64,000 nucleotides of DNA. Origin: Heterocephalus glaber. Lineage: Eukaryota > Chordata > Mammalia > Rodentia > Bathyergidae. The stretch is from assembly GCF_000247695.1 (NCBI RefSeq), contig NW_004624801.1, forward strand, positions 3,659,206-3,723,205, read 5' to 3'. Shown one piece after another: positions 21,109 to 31,239 of this stretch (position 1 is the first letter of the stretch; each line of letters starts with the position of its first letter). The translations under genes were made by a program, and so were the position numbers. The notes beneath the pieces are model-generated. The model did not search any database and had not been told where the DNA came from. It saw only the letters and a list, made by a program, of their open reading frames with translations.

Positions 21109-21995
21109 AACCTGATTTAATACTGCTGGTATCAGGAGAAGCAGACTTGAAGGAGGGATTCTGGAGTTGGACGACCTGGCTGCTATGAGTACCCCGACAT
21201 GGATTGGAGGGTGAGAACTGTTACTCCTAGGCATGTGGTATTCATGTAATTTTTGTGACAGCTTACAGCTGGAAGGAGGTGTGTTGGACTTTGCAGTATT
21301 TTTGGCATGTGAGTAATATAGCCGAGGCAGTGATTATAAGGACTGTGGGATTGAGAAGCTGCCTCTGAAAGTCCTTGGAATGTCATTAGAAAATGACAGG
21401 TCCAAGTGCATTCACCAGTTCAGAACAGACCGTGGAAGTCAGAGCAGCTCTTTGGCAGTGAAATCCTTGTCTGCTGGAGCTGAAAGACAGTCATGCTGAA
21501 AAGCAAACAGTATTGTATCTAAGTTTAAGAGAGGTAGAACTTTGGAGAACTTTGAATTCTCAGCCTTGACGTGTTTCCTAACTAAGTCAGGGTCCTAATG
21601 GGAAAGGGTAGGACCTGAGATGTGGGGATATGATATATCAGGACCCTTGGAGGATTTTCCTGAGCCCTCGGGTCCTTCGGAAGTAGTCTGGCCCCCTTTG
21701 TTAGAAGTTAGCCTACTAACTCAGGAAACTGTATGTTAGGAAAGCGAATATCCAGAGATTTCAAGAATTGGGCAGTGTCCAAATCAGCAATGATATCCAA
21801 GGGCACAAAGTACTACTCTGACTTCTCTGTTAGACTATAGGAAGATGAGGTCAGGCAACCAACAGCTGCAGCCCAGGGTTGTTGCACAGTGGCTTCATTG
21901 GCTCGTGGATCCAACTTGTGGTCATTTATGAAGTTCACAATCATATCATCAGAATTACCAAACTTAGAAGCTTCCTTGGCCTATGGACTAAGAGC

Positions 21996-22112
21996 TTTTT
22001 TTTTTTTTGAGACAAGGGTCTTGTCACATAGTCAAGGCTGGCCTTGAACTTGCAGTCTTCCTGCCTCAGCCTCCTGAGTGCTAGGATTGCAGGTATGGAG
22101 CACCATGCCCAG
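21996..22112 (-). repeat. B1 SINE, antisense
   Basis: A T12 run then 'gagacaagggtcttgtcac', 'ctggccttgaacttgcagtc', 'ctgcctcagcctcctgagtg' and 'gcaccatgcccagata'. A monomeric B1 inserted in the ERV-like region. Confidence 0.85.
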
Positions 22113-22432
22113 ATAATAAGTACTTTCTTGTAGGAAGTGCTATTGTGGTAGAAAAGGCCAACTGGACATCTTGAAACTGACAGCCACCATTCCCCTCACT
22201 CAACCAAGATGGTAAATACCAAACTATACTGCACACTGGGAAGAATGGCAGTGACTAGTGTCTCACAGACTTCAGGATGAAAGGGTGGTGGTCCTTATCA
22301 TGTTTGTGCTGTCCAACCCCTACAAAGCCAGATGAATCATGGCAGATATCAGTAGACTTCCACAAAGTTAATCAAGTACCAGTATAAATTGTGGCTCCTG
22401 GCTTCATGTAATATCCTTTGTCAAACGAGTTT

Positions 22433-22515
22433 AGCCTGGGGGTGTATTGCAGCAGTGGAGTGGTGCAGCACACAGGAGGCCATGGGCTCGATCCCCATTA
22501 CTGCAAAAAAAAAGA
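22433..22515 (+). repeat. ID-type SINE, sense, diverged
   Basis: 'cctgggggtgtattgcagca', 'gggctcgatccccattactg' and an A9 tail give the ID outline. The B box gctcgatccc is intact and the 5' half is diverged. Confidence 0.65.
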
Positions 22516-23044
22516 AAATCACACAGTGTATTTTTTCATCCTGCTGCTACTCTGGCAAATGCATTCTTTGCAATATTCCTCAAGATGGCGGATCTGAAGC
22601 AGTTTACATTTATGGGACAGGCAACAATAAACAGTCTTGTCCTGGGGCTATGTTACTTCTGCTCTCTGCTCAAAGAATCTGAATGTCTGGGTGTTCCATA
22701 AAACACTGATATACTATCTGGGTGGCATCACATAAATTGGACTTAATAAGCAAGAAGAGCAAGTACTCTAGATACTTGGAAGGACACATGTTCACTAGAG
22801 GGCAAGAAATAACTCAACAGAAATTTGGGAGTTTGTTGTATCAATGAAGCTTGAGGGGTTCAGTGTTTTGGGACAGGCTGGGAAATTTCCTCCAAAGTAA
22901 AGAAAAATTGTGGCACTATGGATCTCCTAACGACTGTGTCAGCATGACCCAGAGCTGCTGGCCTGCGAGAGGGGTGTCAAGGTGTCTTGCAAGTACAGCT
23001 CAGACACCAGACTGGAGACAACTTCCCATGAAGCTGGACGTGTA

Positions 23045-23545
23045 GTGGTCAGCTTTGTGTTACTGGAAAATACTGGAGGCAGCAGAATTTTAAGAGTAAA
23101 GTGTCATTTAGCTCAGTTTTGGAGGTTCAAAGTGCAGAATGGGGCAGCCCCACTGGTTTAGCCTCTGCGGGCGTGTGTGTAGGAACATGCAGTCACATGT
23201 GAACCAGAGCGGAGAGAGAGAGAGGAGCTAAACACATGTTTTTGTAACTCCTTTTTTGAGAGCTACCATGAGAAAGACTTCCCAAGTGCACATCCCTAAC
23301 AACCTAAAGCGCACCCACGAGGCCGCGTTTCCTAAAAATTCCAAGCAGTGCCTTCTGGAGAACACTTTAACAAACAGGTCTTTAGGGGACTTTCAGCCTC
23401 CAAGCCACAGCATGGTGCTGCTGTACTTGAGGACACAGTATGCAGCGACCTCAGGCCAATGCTCCCTGTACAGTGGCTTGTCCCCAGCAGATAAAATACC
23501 TGGGCTCAGAAATCAGGTTGGAATTAGGGGCTGCCCTAAACATTA
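23045..23545 (-). mobile_element. Probable MaLR-type LTR, antisense
   Basis: 'gctttgtgttactggaaaat', 'tgtcatttagctcagttttg', 'gaggttcaaag', then 'aactccttttttgagagcta' and 'cctaacaacctaaag' follow the order of an antisense MaLR LTR (gttacagtaac ... tttatttggctcac ... tctggaggtt). Heavily diverged. Confidence 0.4.
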
Positions 23546-24058
23546 TCACTCCTGATGATTCACGTAGGTAACTTGTATTTCCTGTCTCTGCAACTTTAGG
23601 TCTATGAGTCTAAAGGTACAGCCCCCGGGAGAACAGCTCTATCTACCGAGAGACGCAGTGAGGTTTCTCTTAATTTAAAGCTCTGGCTGGTGCTTCTAGT
23701 CACTCTGAGATCATCACTCTGGGAGGCCAGCAAGCACAGTAAGAAGGTAGAGCTGCTGTTACATATGTAATGGGGCAAGGAAGAATGTATTAGACACTCA
23801 GATGACCAACTGAGTCATCTCTTGTATTCACATGTGTATTTTTAATTGAAAATTGGCAAGTACACCAACTATGACCTGATAAGCATGGTACCCAGGGACT
23901 CAGTGCCAGCCTCCTCTGGGCAAGCCATTTAGACCAGCAGTGGTAGGTAACCTGCAGTGGGCACTAGAGAAGGGAGATGGTGAGTATTAGTTATGGTGTC
24001 AGGATTAACTACAACAGCAAGGGAAGTATTTGTCACATGAATTCTCCTTTGTTTTGTT
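23546..24058. other. Non-coding stretch, possibly further ERV-like debris
   Basis: No clear repeat or gene. It lies between an LTR-like block and a SINE and may be a decayed retroviral 3' region, but I cannot support that from sequence. Confidence 0.3.
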
Positions 24059-24059
24059 C

Positions 24060-24240
24060 TTAGTACTGGGGATTGAACCCAGGGCTTTTGTATTGAGCTA
24101 CATCCCCAGCCCTTTTTATAGTTTATTTTGAGACAAGGTCTTGCAAAGTTGCTGAGGTTAAGCTTGAATTTATGATTCTCCTGCCTCAGCCTCCCAGAGT
24201 TCTGAGATTATAGGCGTGTGCTACAACACCTGGCTAATTC
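24060..24240 (-). repeat. Dimeric B1-ID SINE, antisense
   Basis: 'agtactggggattgaaccca' and 'ctacatccccagcccttttt' (ID half), then 'tgagacaaggtcttgcaaag', 'ctgcctcagcctcccagagt' and 'aacacctggct' (B1 half). A well preserved copy. Confidence 0.9.
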
Positions 24241-25140
24241 TCCTTTTTTTCTTCTTTTTCAATTTATTTGTTACTAATACATTTTGTTAATCCTCCCTTT
24301 TAAGTTTCCCAAGAACTTCTGACCAGACAATTCTGGAGAAGCAGACCTAGACAGAGTGAACTGGATGTGGGGAGCAGTAGACGTGAGTGCTGGCTCAGTT
24401 TACCAGAGTGTTGATTGTTGTAAATGCCGTTGGTGTTTAATCTTTCCCTGATTCAGGAAAGCCCACCAGTTTCCCCGTTTGTGACAGTGTTGACTGCTAC
24501 CTCTCACAGATGAACCTTGGACCGGCAATTTGATCGTGGCCAACAGGGTTTGCCCAGAGATTCAGGAAGGAGGTGGCACACTCTTCCCACTCTAAGAAGA
24601 GCCTGCAACTAATGACACCGATGTTGGGATACAAAGACTGGGGCTCTTGCTTCAACACGGGGAGCTCTGGGGAGTCCTTCCTGCTCAGGGCAGCCTGGTA
24701 GGATCAAGCTCAGGGGAGACCTCAGAGAAACTCGCATTTTAGCCTTCTGCTTCCTTGTTCCTGGCTCTTCATTCCCTTCAAGTTCCTCCTTGTCTGGGGC
24801 TCTGCTTCTGGGAAGAATGACAGATAGCATTCTTCTTTTTTAAAATATATTTCTGAAAGTCCAACTAGCAGGAAATTATACAGGAGAAAAAGTGACTCTC
24901 TCCCATGACTCACTTTCATCCACTGGCCCTTTCCAGGGTTCTCCGGAAAGAACTCACAGCAATTTGGTGGCATATGAACTATGTCAATTTTCTGCACATG
25001 TGTGTGAATATGTGTGCACACATCCACTTAGAAGTAAACGGGAAAATTCTATACGTGTTTTTCTGTGACTTGTTACATTTATGATGTCTCAGAAATCTTT
25101 CCATGATATGTGTAAGCCTACCTTTTAAAAAATGACGCTT
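24241..25140. other. Non-coding stretch, right part L1-like
   Basis: 24300-24830 has no recognisable element. 24840-25140 ('tttctgtgacttgttacatt', 'agaaatctttccatgatatg') reads like the 3' part of an old L1, but weakly. Confidence 0.35.
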
Positions 25141-25142
25141 TT

Positions 25143-25228
25143 AGGGGCTGGGGATTAACTCAGTGGTTCTGTCGCCTGCCTTGCAAGTGCAAGGTCACGA
25201 GTTCAATCCCTGGTACCCCCCCCCCCAA
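25143..25228 (+). repeat. ID SINE, sense
   Basis: 'ggggctggggattaactcag', 'cttgcaagtgcaaggtcacg', 'agttcaatccctggtac', then C11 in place of an A-tail start. Both A- and B-box regions are recognisable. Confidence 0.9.
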
Positions 25229-25439
25229 ATGGCCGTTGTTGTATGGTTTCTCTTACATGAGAAACTCATAATGTAAATAAAGAGTAAAATGAAAGATGGG
25301 TAATAGGAGGCAGGGAGATGGATCTTCCTCAAATGGAAAGGGATCAGGAGATGGAGGGGTGAGGAGGGAGTGGAGAGGAAGGGGATGAAAAAAGAATTAA
25401 GATGTGCTATGTTCATGTACCAACTTCCCACAAGGAATG

Positions 25440-25560
25440 TAAACACTGTGTATTACAAACATATAGTAATAAACATTTTTTATTGGTTGTATAGTATTTA
25501 TTGCATGCTATTGATATACTATAATTTATTTAATTACATCCCTCTGGGAAAACAGAGTAA
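25440..25560 (+). repeat. L1 3' fragment
   Basis: 'ggttgtatagtatttattgc', 'actataatttatttaattac' and 'atccctctgg' match the old-L1 'catagtattccattg ... accataatttatttaaccat' segment. Confidence 0.5.
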
Positions 25561-25817
25561 CACATCTAAAAGCTTTCTCACTCTTAAGAATGTTAAAAAA
25601 AAATTTTTAAAAACACGCTTTCTTCAAACATTGGATTTTGTTTATGCTAGATCTTTAATTTATTTTTAGTTTATTTTTGTGCATGGTGTGATACATGGCT
25701 TAATTATTTTAAAAGGAATGTACATAACTTATTGATTAGGCAATCATTCTCCTGCTGAAATGTCACTTAAATCTTAAACTAAGTCATCATGTATAAAAGT
25801 ATCCATGTATACAAGTT

Positions 25818-25980
25818 TTGAGCTGGGCATAGTGGCACATCCTTGCAATCCCAGCATTTGGGAGGCTGAGGCAGGAGAATCACCCAAGTTCGAGGCCAAC
25901 CTGGGCTACATAGTGAGTTCAAAGCCAACCTGAACTACATAGTGAGATCATGTCTTAAAAAACCAAAATAAAAATTAAAA
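25818..25980 (+). repeat. B1 SINE, sense, with internal duplication
   Basis: 'gagctgggcatagtggcaca', 'ttgcaatcccagcatttggg', 'aggctgaggcaggagaatca' then 'ccaacctgggctacatagtg' followed by a second 'ccaacctgaactacatagtg'. About 29 bp near the 3' end is tandemly duplicated, as in the classic rodent B1 quasi-dimer. Confidence 0.9.
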
Positions 25981-26179
25981 AGTATCTTCTCTGGCCTGTA
26001 TTCTGCTTATTTGATTTTTTGGTCTATTCTTGCATCATTGCTAAGTTATCTTTATAAATGTCTGCATAGTATATTTTTCTACCTAATAGAGGAAGACACT
26101 GTTTATTCATTGTGCTTCTATTTCAGAACATTCTCAACCATTTTGGACATTGCTTTTTTTTCCATATGGATTTTAACGG

Positions 26180-26264
26180 TTCTTTTTTTTTGGTGCCAGG
26201 GATCAAACTGAGGTCCTTGTGCTTGCAAGGCAAGCGTGGCACCATTGAGCTAAATCCTCGGCCC
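26180..26264 (-). repeat. ID SINE, antisense
   Basis: T9 then 'ggtgccagggatcaaactga', 'gtgcttgcaaggcaagcgtg', 'ttgagctaaatcctcggccc'. Complete ID body. Confidence 0.9.
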
Positions 26265-26304
26265 ATATAGAAGTTTTAGATCATTGGAATATCCCAATGC
26301 GTGC

Positions 26305-26386
26305 CCCCCTCCAGTACCAGGGATCAAACTCAGGACCTTGCACTTGTGAGGCAGGCGCTGTGCCACTGAGCTAAATCCCTGGCCCT
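26305..26386 (-). repeat. ID SINE, antisense
   Basis: 'ccagtaccagggatcaaact', 'cttgtgaggcaggcgctgtg', 'ctgagctaaatccctggccc'. It lies about 40 bp from the previous ID in the same orientation. Confidence 0.9.
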
Positions 26387-26919
26387 TCGTATGGATTTTT
26401 AAATTGTTATTGAGTTAAAAAAAATATTTTCTTTGGATTTTAATTGTGATGACATATGCTTATCTATTAATCTGTGTATTTTCAAGGTTGAGTGTTCTCA
26501 TACAGGGATATTAACCAAGCTCCCTTTTTTGGTGTCTTTCTGTGAAGTTTCATGATTTTCTTTATATATACTTTCTTTGGTTTGTCTGAGTATTTAGTTT
26601 CCATTGCAATTGTGAATGGCACCTATTTTTCTATTACATTTGTGAATTTGTTATTGTTGATGAACAGAAAAGGTGTTGGATTTTGTATGTTGACTTTAAA
26701 TTTGACTTAATTCTATTTGTTCTAATAGCTTCAGTAGATTTTCCTAGTTGATAATCATATTGTATGCAAATGGTGACAGTTTGATCTTTCCTTTACCAAT
26801 ATTTATAACCTTGTTTGGATCTATTTCCTTATTGCATTAGCCTGTATCTCCACAATAATGTTAAATGGTAGGAATGATAGCATTTAGACTTTTATTGAAA
26901 CTTTTTCATGGCAATGACT

Positions 26920-27003
26920 TTTTGTTTTTGGTACCGGGGATCAAACTCGGGTCCTTGCTCTTGCGCAGCAGGCGGCAAAACCACTGAGCTAAATCCCCGG
27001 CCC
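26920..27003 (-). repeat. ID SINE, antisense, with target-site duplication
   Basis: 'ggtaccggggatcaaactcg', 'cttgcgcagcaggcggcaaa', 'ctgagctaaatccccggccc'. Flanked by catggcaatgacttt on the left and catggtaatgacttt on the right. Confidence 0.92.
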
Positions 27004-27069
27004 TCATGGTAATGACTTTTAACATATGACTATTCAGAATGATATTTGTGGTTGGCTTGCTATAGTGCA

Positions 27070-27155
27070 GTGATAGACAGTGAACCTTTTCGAGCTTTCA
27101 ATGATAACAAATAACCGGCTGCAGCATGCCTGCCATAGTTTCGCCATCACTGTGG
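27070..27155. mobile_element. hAT-type relic, short copy
   Basis: 'agtgatagacagtgaacctt' at one end and 'gccatagtttcgccatcact' at the other match the ends of the same family as 15586-15778, with the middle deleted. Confidence 0.55.
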
Positions 27156-27307
27156 GAGGGAACTTTTACCAGGTTGAAAAACTTTTCTTTTATCCCCTCA
27201 ATCCTTTATTACTGAGATGGTGCCATGTCAGTAAGAGACTCGGTGGAAATAGAAGAGGTCTGCTCAATAAACCAGTAGATTTAACCAACAGGGCTCAAAC
27301 TTTCTTC

Positions 27308-27625
27308 CTCCAATTGTGCTGCTGTAACAAAATACCTAAGACTTGGTAAGAACAGGTTTATTTCTTACACTTCCGGAGGCTGAGAAGTCCAAGATCAAAG
27401 CCTTGGCTTTGGTATCTGGTAGATGGTGCTCTCTGCTTCTAAGATGGTGCCGTGTTCCTGTGTCCTTACAGGGCGGAAGGTCGAAGGGTCAGAGAGCACA
27501 ACCTTTAGCCTCCAGCGCTTTTAAAACAGTGTGTTCTCTTTCAGGAGGGCTGAGCCTTCACAACTTAATTGCCTCCCACAGGCTACACTTCTTAATACTG
27601 CAGCACCGGAGATTAAGTTGATGAG
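27308..27625 (-). mobile_element. MaLR-type LTR, antisense
   Basis: 'gctgctgtaacaaaatacct', 'gaacaggtttatttcttac', 'cggaggctgagaagtccaag' and 'ttcctgtgtccttacagg' are the antisense signature of a MaLR LTR. Inserted in the antisense L1. Confidence 0.7.
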
Positions 27626-28159
27626 GCTCCTTGCAAAGTTGATTCATTTCTCCTCCTAAGAAGAGAGGAGACAAATCGTTCCCTACCTTACCCTTGAATT
27701 CTACAAAATGGAACTTTGTCAGCATTGCCAAGGCTTCACAGTTTAAATGAGAAACCCTATTGGATTTTATCACATCTCTCTTCAATATCCACTAAAATGA
27801 TCAGAATGCTTTCATCTTTAGTTTGTTAATAGCAAAGATTACACTAATATATGTCTCAATATTGAACCATCCATTTATTCCTAAAACAAATTAAACTTGA
27901 GTATAAGATATTATTCTTCAATGCACTGATAAATTTGATTTTTCATCATATATTTTGCCTATAATTTTTAATAACAAAGTTAGCTTTTAGGTGTTTTCTT
28001 GGTTTTGGTGTTCCTCTGGGCTTGGCATCAAATCATGTTCGTTCATGAAATTGTTTTGGAACATTATTATTTCCTTCTACGCTCTTGAATAGTATCATCA
28101 GAATCAACTGAACTCTGGAGGTTGGGTGAAATTGCCCATGACCTTCCTAATATCTTGAC

Positions 28160-28525
28160 TGTTATGGTTTGAATCAAGAATGACCCTCAAAACTCTCATG
28201 TACTCTGAAGAAGGACTTTTGGAGGGTGACTGGATCATGGGGGCCCTGTACTGAATGTTCTGAGTGTGCTATGAGGAGGTGGACCTAGTTGGAGACTGGT
28301 CACTGGGGTTGTGACCTAGAAGAATGTATCTCTTTCTCCAGCTCCTCTCTTCTCTCTGGCTTCCTGTCTGCCATGATGTAAGCAGCTTTCCTCTGCCCAT
28401 GCCCCTCCTGCATACCATCTCTGCCTTGGAACCAACCAACTTGGACTGAAAATTGAGCCAAAATAAACCTCTTCTCCTTTAAGTTCTGGGTGTTGAGCCA
28501 TAGACCGGTTAGACATCAGACTCAT
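28160..28525 (+). mobile_element. MaLR-type LTR, sense
   Basis: 'ttatggtttgaatcaagaat' at the start, 'ggtgactggatcatgggggc', 'gtgctatgaggaggtgg', 'cttcctgtctgccatgatgt', 'gagccaaaataaacctcttc' (polyadenylation region), then 'agaccggttagacatcagac'. Near-complete solo LTR of about 360 bp. Confidence 0.75.
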
Positions 28526-28749
28526 TCACTACCCCTCCTCTGCTTTCCTCTAGATTTTAGGGAATATATATTTAATCTGAGTGGCCCTCTGGCTTTCAAG
28601 TGAGTCAGCCAGTGGGAGGAATTCATTGAAAAATGGAAGAAGGGAAGTATGGAAATGCAATGGTCCCTGTCTGTTCCCCTTCTTTGGGTAGCATCTCTGA
28701 TGGCAGCTCCATCTCCTTTATGACTCCCATCACCATTTTCCCCCCGCTT

Positions 28750-29295
28750 TGTATCAGTTAGGGTTCACTAGAGGAACAGAGATAATATAATATAATATAA
28801 TATAATATAATATAATATAATATAATGTAACACATAAAGAATTTACAAAATAGCCACCTGCAGAGTCAGGGGTGGAAAAATGCAAGATGGCTACCTGCAT
28901 GCTAGAGAGCCAGATCAATCCAGTTGAAAGTTGAAGGCCTGGTGCTAACTTCAGAGTACAGTATGAGTCTGTGTAGGAAATCCAAAGGGCCTTCCATGGA
29001 AGGCTCAAAAGTCTACACTGGAAGCCACAAGGAACTGGAGATGAATGTTCAAAGGCAAAGGTGAAGACTAGAGCTCCTCTGAAAAAGCAAAAAGGAAGAC
29101 TTCCTCCTTTCCATTTTTATTCTATCCAGTCTACAAGCGTATTGGTTGGTGCTACCCACATCTGGGATGGGTCTCCCTCCTCAATTTGTGGCCTACGTGT
29201 CAGTCATCCATAGACACACCCGGAACTGTGCCCCACTAATCCACTAGGCATTTCTTAATTCATTCTAGTTGACACCATAATCAAGGATCACACCA
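28750..29295 (-). mobile_element. LTR relic, antisense, with internal microsatellite
   Basis: It starts 'gtatcagttagggttcacta' and 'gaggaacagagataatataa' (family pattern tcagggttctctagagaaacag) and ends 'ttcattctagttgacaccat' plus 'aatcaaggatcacacc', as in common ERV-type LTRs read antisense. About 545 bp. Confidence 0.6.
28781..28827. repeat. (ATAAT)n pentanucleotide microsatellite
   Basis: About nine perfect ATAAT units inside the LTR, at the position where this LTR family commonly carries expandable simple sequence. Confidence 0.95.
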
Positions 29296-29524
29296 CCATT
29301 GGTCCAGCTCCTGGAAGACTGGACCCTGTCAGAAGTGCCTCCTTCTATGGTCCTTTCAGCTTCCAACTTTGCTAGGCAACCCTACTAGGTTCCTGGCTCG
29401 ACCATCACCTATGCAACCGATTCCCTGCGTTAAACTCCCACAGTTTGAGATGCTGCAGTTTTGATGTTCTGACTGCTTTCTGACTCATAAAGACTTTGAG
29501 TTGATATTTCTCTAATCAGTTTCG
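29296..29524. other. LTR-like tail or unique DNA
   Basis: 'ctgcagttttgatgttctga' and 'ctgactcataaagactttga' are faintly LTR-like. I cannot assign them. Confidence 0.3.
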
Positions 29525-29780
29525 ATCATTTTCTCTTTTTCTTTTTTAAAAATTATATATTGGCAAATTATTGCTGCATGTGTTTATGGGGTACTGAGTG
29601 ATGTTATGATTTTTTAATACAGTTAGGAATGATTAAATCCAGGTAATTAACCTATCCATCACCTCAAATATTTGACATTTTCTGTGATGGGAACATTTGA
29701 GATGTACAGTCTTAGCCATATTGAAAAGTCATTTACTTTTTCTTAAGAAGCCACCTATTTCATAGTGATTTTCAAATTTG
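29525..29780 (+). repeat. L1 3' fragment
   Basis: 'tttatggggtactgagtgat', 'acctatccatcacctcaaat', 'gatgggaacatttgagatgt' and 'cttagccatattgaaaagtc' follow the old-L1 segment 'ggtatccatcacctcaag ... gggaacatttcaa'. Confidence 0.6.
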
Positions 29781-29939
29781 TTAGAACAAAGTTATATATA
29801 AATGTCTCCCATAATTTTAAAAACCATCTTTACTTTAGCAGTCAGATTCCCACTCCCGTTCCTAACGTTGCTTATTTGTATGTGAATGTATATGTTTTAT
29901 CATCAAACTTGTCAGACATTTGTCTACTTTATTAGTATG

Positions 29940-30125
29940 TTGCCAGATACTTTACATAAATCCTTATTTAATCTTTGTACCAATTTCACAAAAGAGGTTT
30001 ATATTTTCAGGAAACAACAGCAAAGAAATCATTCCTTTACTTGCCAGAGACCACAAGCCTCTGAAGTTACAGAACTGAAACTTGAACTCAGGTCTGTCTG
30101 CATTCAAAGCTGATATCTTCCTCCC
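29940..30125 (-). repeat. MIR SINE, antisense, diverged
   Basis: 'cttatttaatctttgtacca', 'atttcacaaaagaggtttat', 'ttacagaactgaaacttgaa' and 'ctcaggtctgtctgcattc' keep MIR order and spacing. Confidence 0.6.
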
Positions 30126-30748
30126 TTCCCAGACAGACAGCAAGGGTGCCTGGAGCCAGATTAAAAAGATCATCATGAGTAGACTTGACATTTTCTACAA
30201 AGAACATGGATTTCTTTTGTAATCAGGAAAGAAGTTAATTAAGCCTAAACAAATAATTTTAATAAAAATAGCACATATGAAGAGGAAATGTCACAGCACA
30301 GCAAGTTAAGAGTTTGGAATTATAGAAGGGGGGCACAGGTCGGCAGACAGCTAGCTCTTGCCTGTTTTACCCTGTGCTTAGTAATTGATTTAGATCTTGG
30401 TTTCTCCCTCCACACCAGTTTACTTTTTCTTTACACACTGAAGTTTCCCAGACAGGTAGGTAATGGTGCATTTCTCTGGCACTGCTGAATGAAATATAAA
30501 GTGTGATCAAATTATATGGTGAATGTTAAAATTTTTTTAATTTATCACAGTAAAAGACACATTCCCGTTAATTACCCTCAAGATCCTCCCCCTTGGTTTG
30601 AACACATTCCCATCATTCTTGCCACTTTCGAAAGCAGTTCTGGAAATCCTGTTTCATGAGTGTCTTTATGAGATGTGGTAAAAAATACAGTGAATGCTGC
30701 TGCCAAATGCCATCCAACAGAAAACCAGGCTTATAAAAGTATTGTATT

Positions 30749-30828
30749 GTGGGGCCAGGATTTAGCTCAGTGGTCTGCCTCGAAGGCACGAGGACCCGAG
30801 TTCAATTGCTGGTACCAAAAAAAAAATT
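30749..30828 (+). repeat. ID SINE inside mariner copy A
   Basis: 'ggggccaggatttagctcag', 'gcacgaggacccgagttcaa', 'ttgctggtacc' and an A9 tail. A short diverged direct repeat (attgtattgtg / attacattgtg) flanks it. Confidence 0.88.
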
Positions 30829-31009
30829 ACATTGTGTCCTTATACACCTTATTCACTGGATCTGGCACCCTGTGACTTCTGGCTCTTCTCCTAAGTCAAA
30901 ATGATTCAGTCCTAAGTTGAATTGATTCAGGACATCGAGGCAGCCACAACAGGGCAACTAAAGACACTCATGGCAGAGGACTTCCAGAACTGCTTCAGAA
31001 AGTGGCAAG

Positions 31010-31128
31010 GGAGCTGGATGTGGTGGTGCACGCCTATAATCCCAGCACTTGAGAGGCTAAGGCAGGAGGATCACTTGAGTTCAAGGTCAGCTTGGACTAC
31101 ATAGCAAGACACTGTTGACAAAAAAAAA
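31010..31128 (+). repeat. B1 SINE inside mariner copy A right arm
   Basis: 'gagctggatgtggtggtgca', 'cgcctataatcccagcactt', 'ggcaggaggatcacttgagt' and 'ctacatagcaagacactgtt', then an A-tail. It splits the transposase-derived text between F-R-K-W-Q and the downstream arm. Confidence 0.9.
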
Positions 31129-31239
31129 GAGATAAGAATGATGAAACGAGGGAGACTCATTTTGAGGGAGGTTAATGGTGACATGTCCTTTATGCAATGC
31201 ATGTTTTAAAAATGGAAACATCCCTGTATTTTGTCATCA

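Larger units (their letters stand above)
21600..22990 (+). mobile_element. Decayed ERV-L-like internal region (pol-like)
   Basis: Around 22080-22400 the plus strand reads, with frameshifts and stops, as a fragment resembling the start of an endogenous-retrovirus reverse transcriptase, with sense text near 22340-22378 matching the family's conserved nucleotide pattern. The frame is broken many times and interrupted by a B1 (21996-22112) and an ID (22433-22515). No intact gene exists. Left and right limits are uncertain. Confidence 0.45.
25985..28140 (-). repeat. Old L1 LINE ORF2 segment, antisense
   Basis: T-rich plus strand. 26400-26910 ('gttctaatagcttcagtaga', 'gcaaatggtgacagtttgat', 'cctttaccaatatttataac') and 27785-28130 ('cctaaaacaaattaaacttg', 'tttaataacaaagttag', 'cttggttttggtgttcctc') follow antisense ORF2. 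Stops occur in every frame. The element is interrupted by three ID SINEs, a hAT relic and a MaLR-type LTR, so it is older than all of them. Confidence 0.7.
30504..31239 (+). mobile_element. Composite mariner derivative, copy A (long inverted arms)
   Basis: An inactive cut-and-paste element. Outer ends 'tgatcaaattatatggtgaa' (30504) and the inverted 'tccctgtattttgtcatca' (ending 31239) form the TIR tips. The left arm (30504 to about 30668) is the reverse complement of the right arm (about 30958-31239 without its SINE), roughly 165 bp each. The right arm encodes the end of a mariner transposase. The middle, in sense, keeps S-L-D-L-A-P-C-D-F-W-L-F (about 30852-30889), the block around the third Asp of the DD34D triad. 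The rest of the catalytic domain is absent and stops occur. Just inside the left arm (about 30684-30700) 'aatacagtgaatgctgctg' looks like a second, internal copy of the TIR tip. Interrupted by an ID and a B1, leaving about 540 bp of element. Confidence 0.8.
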
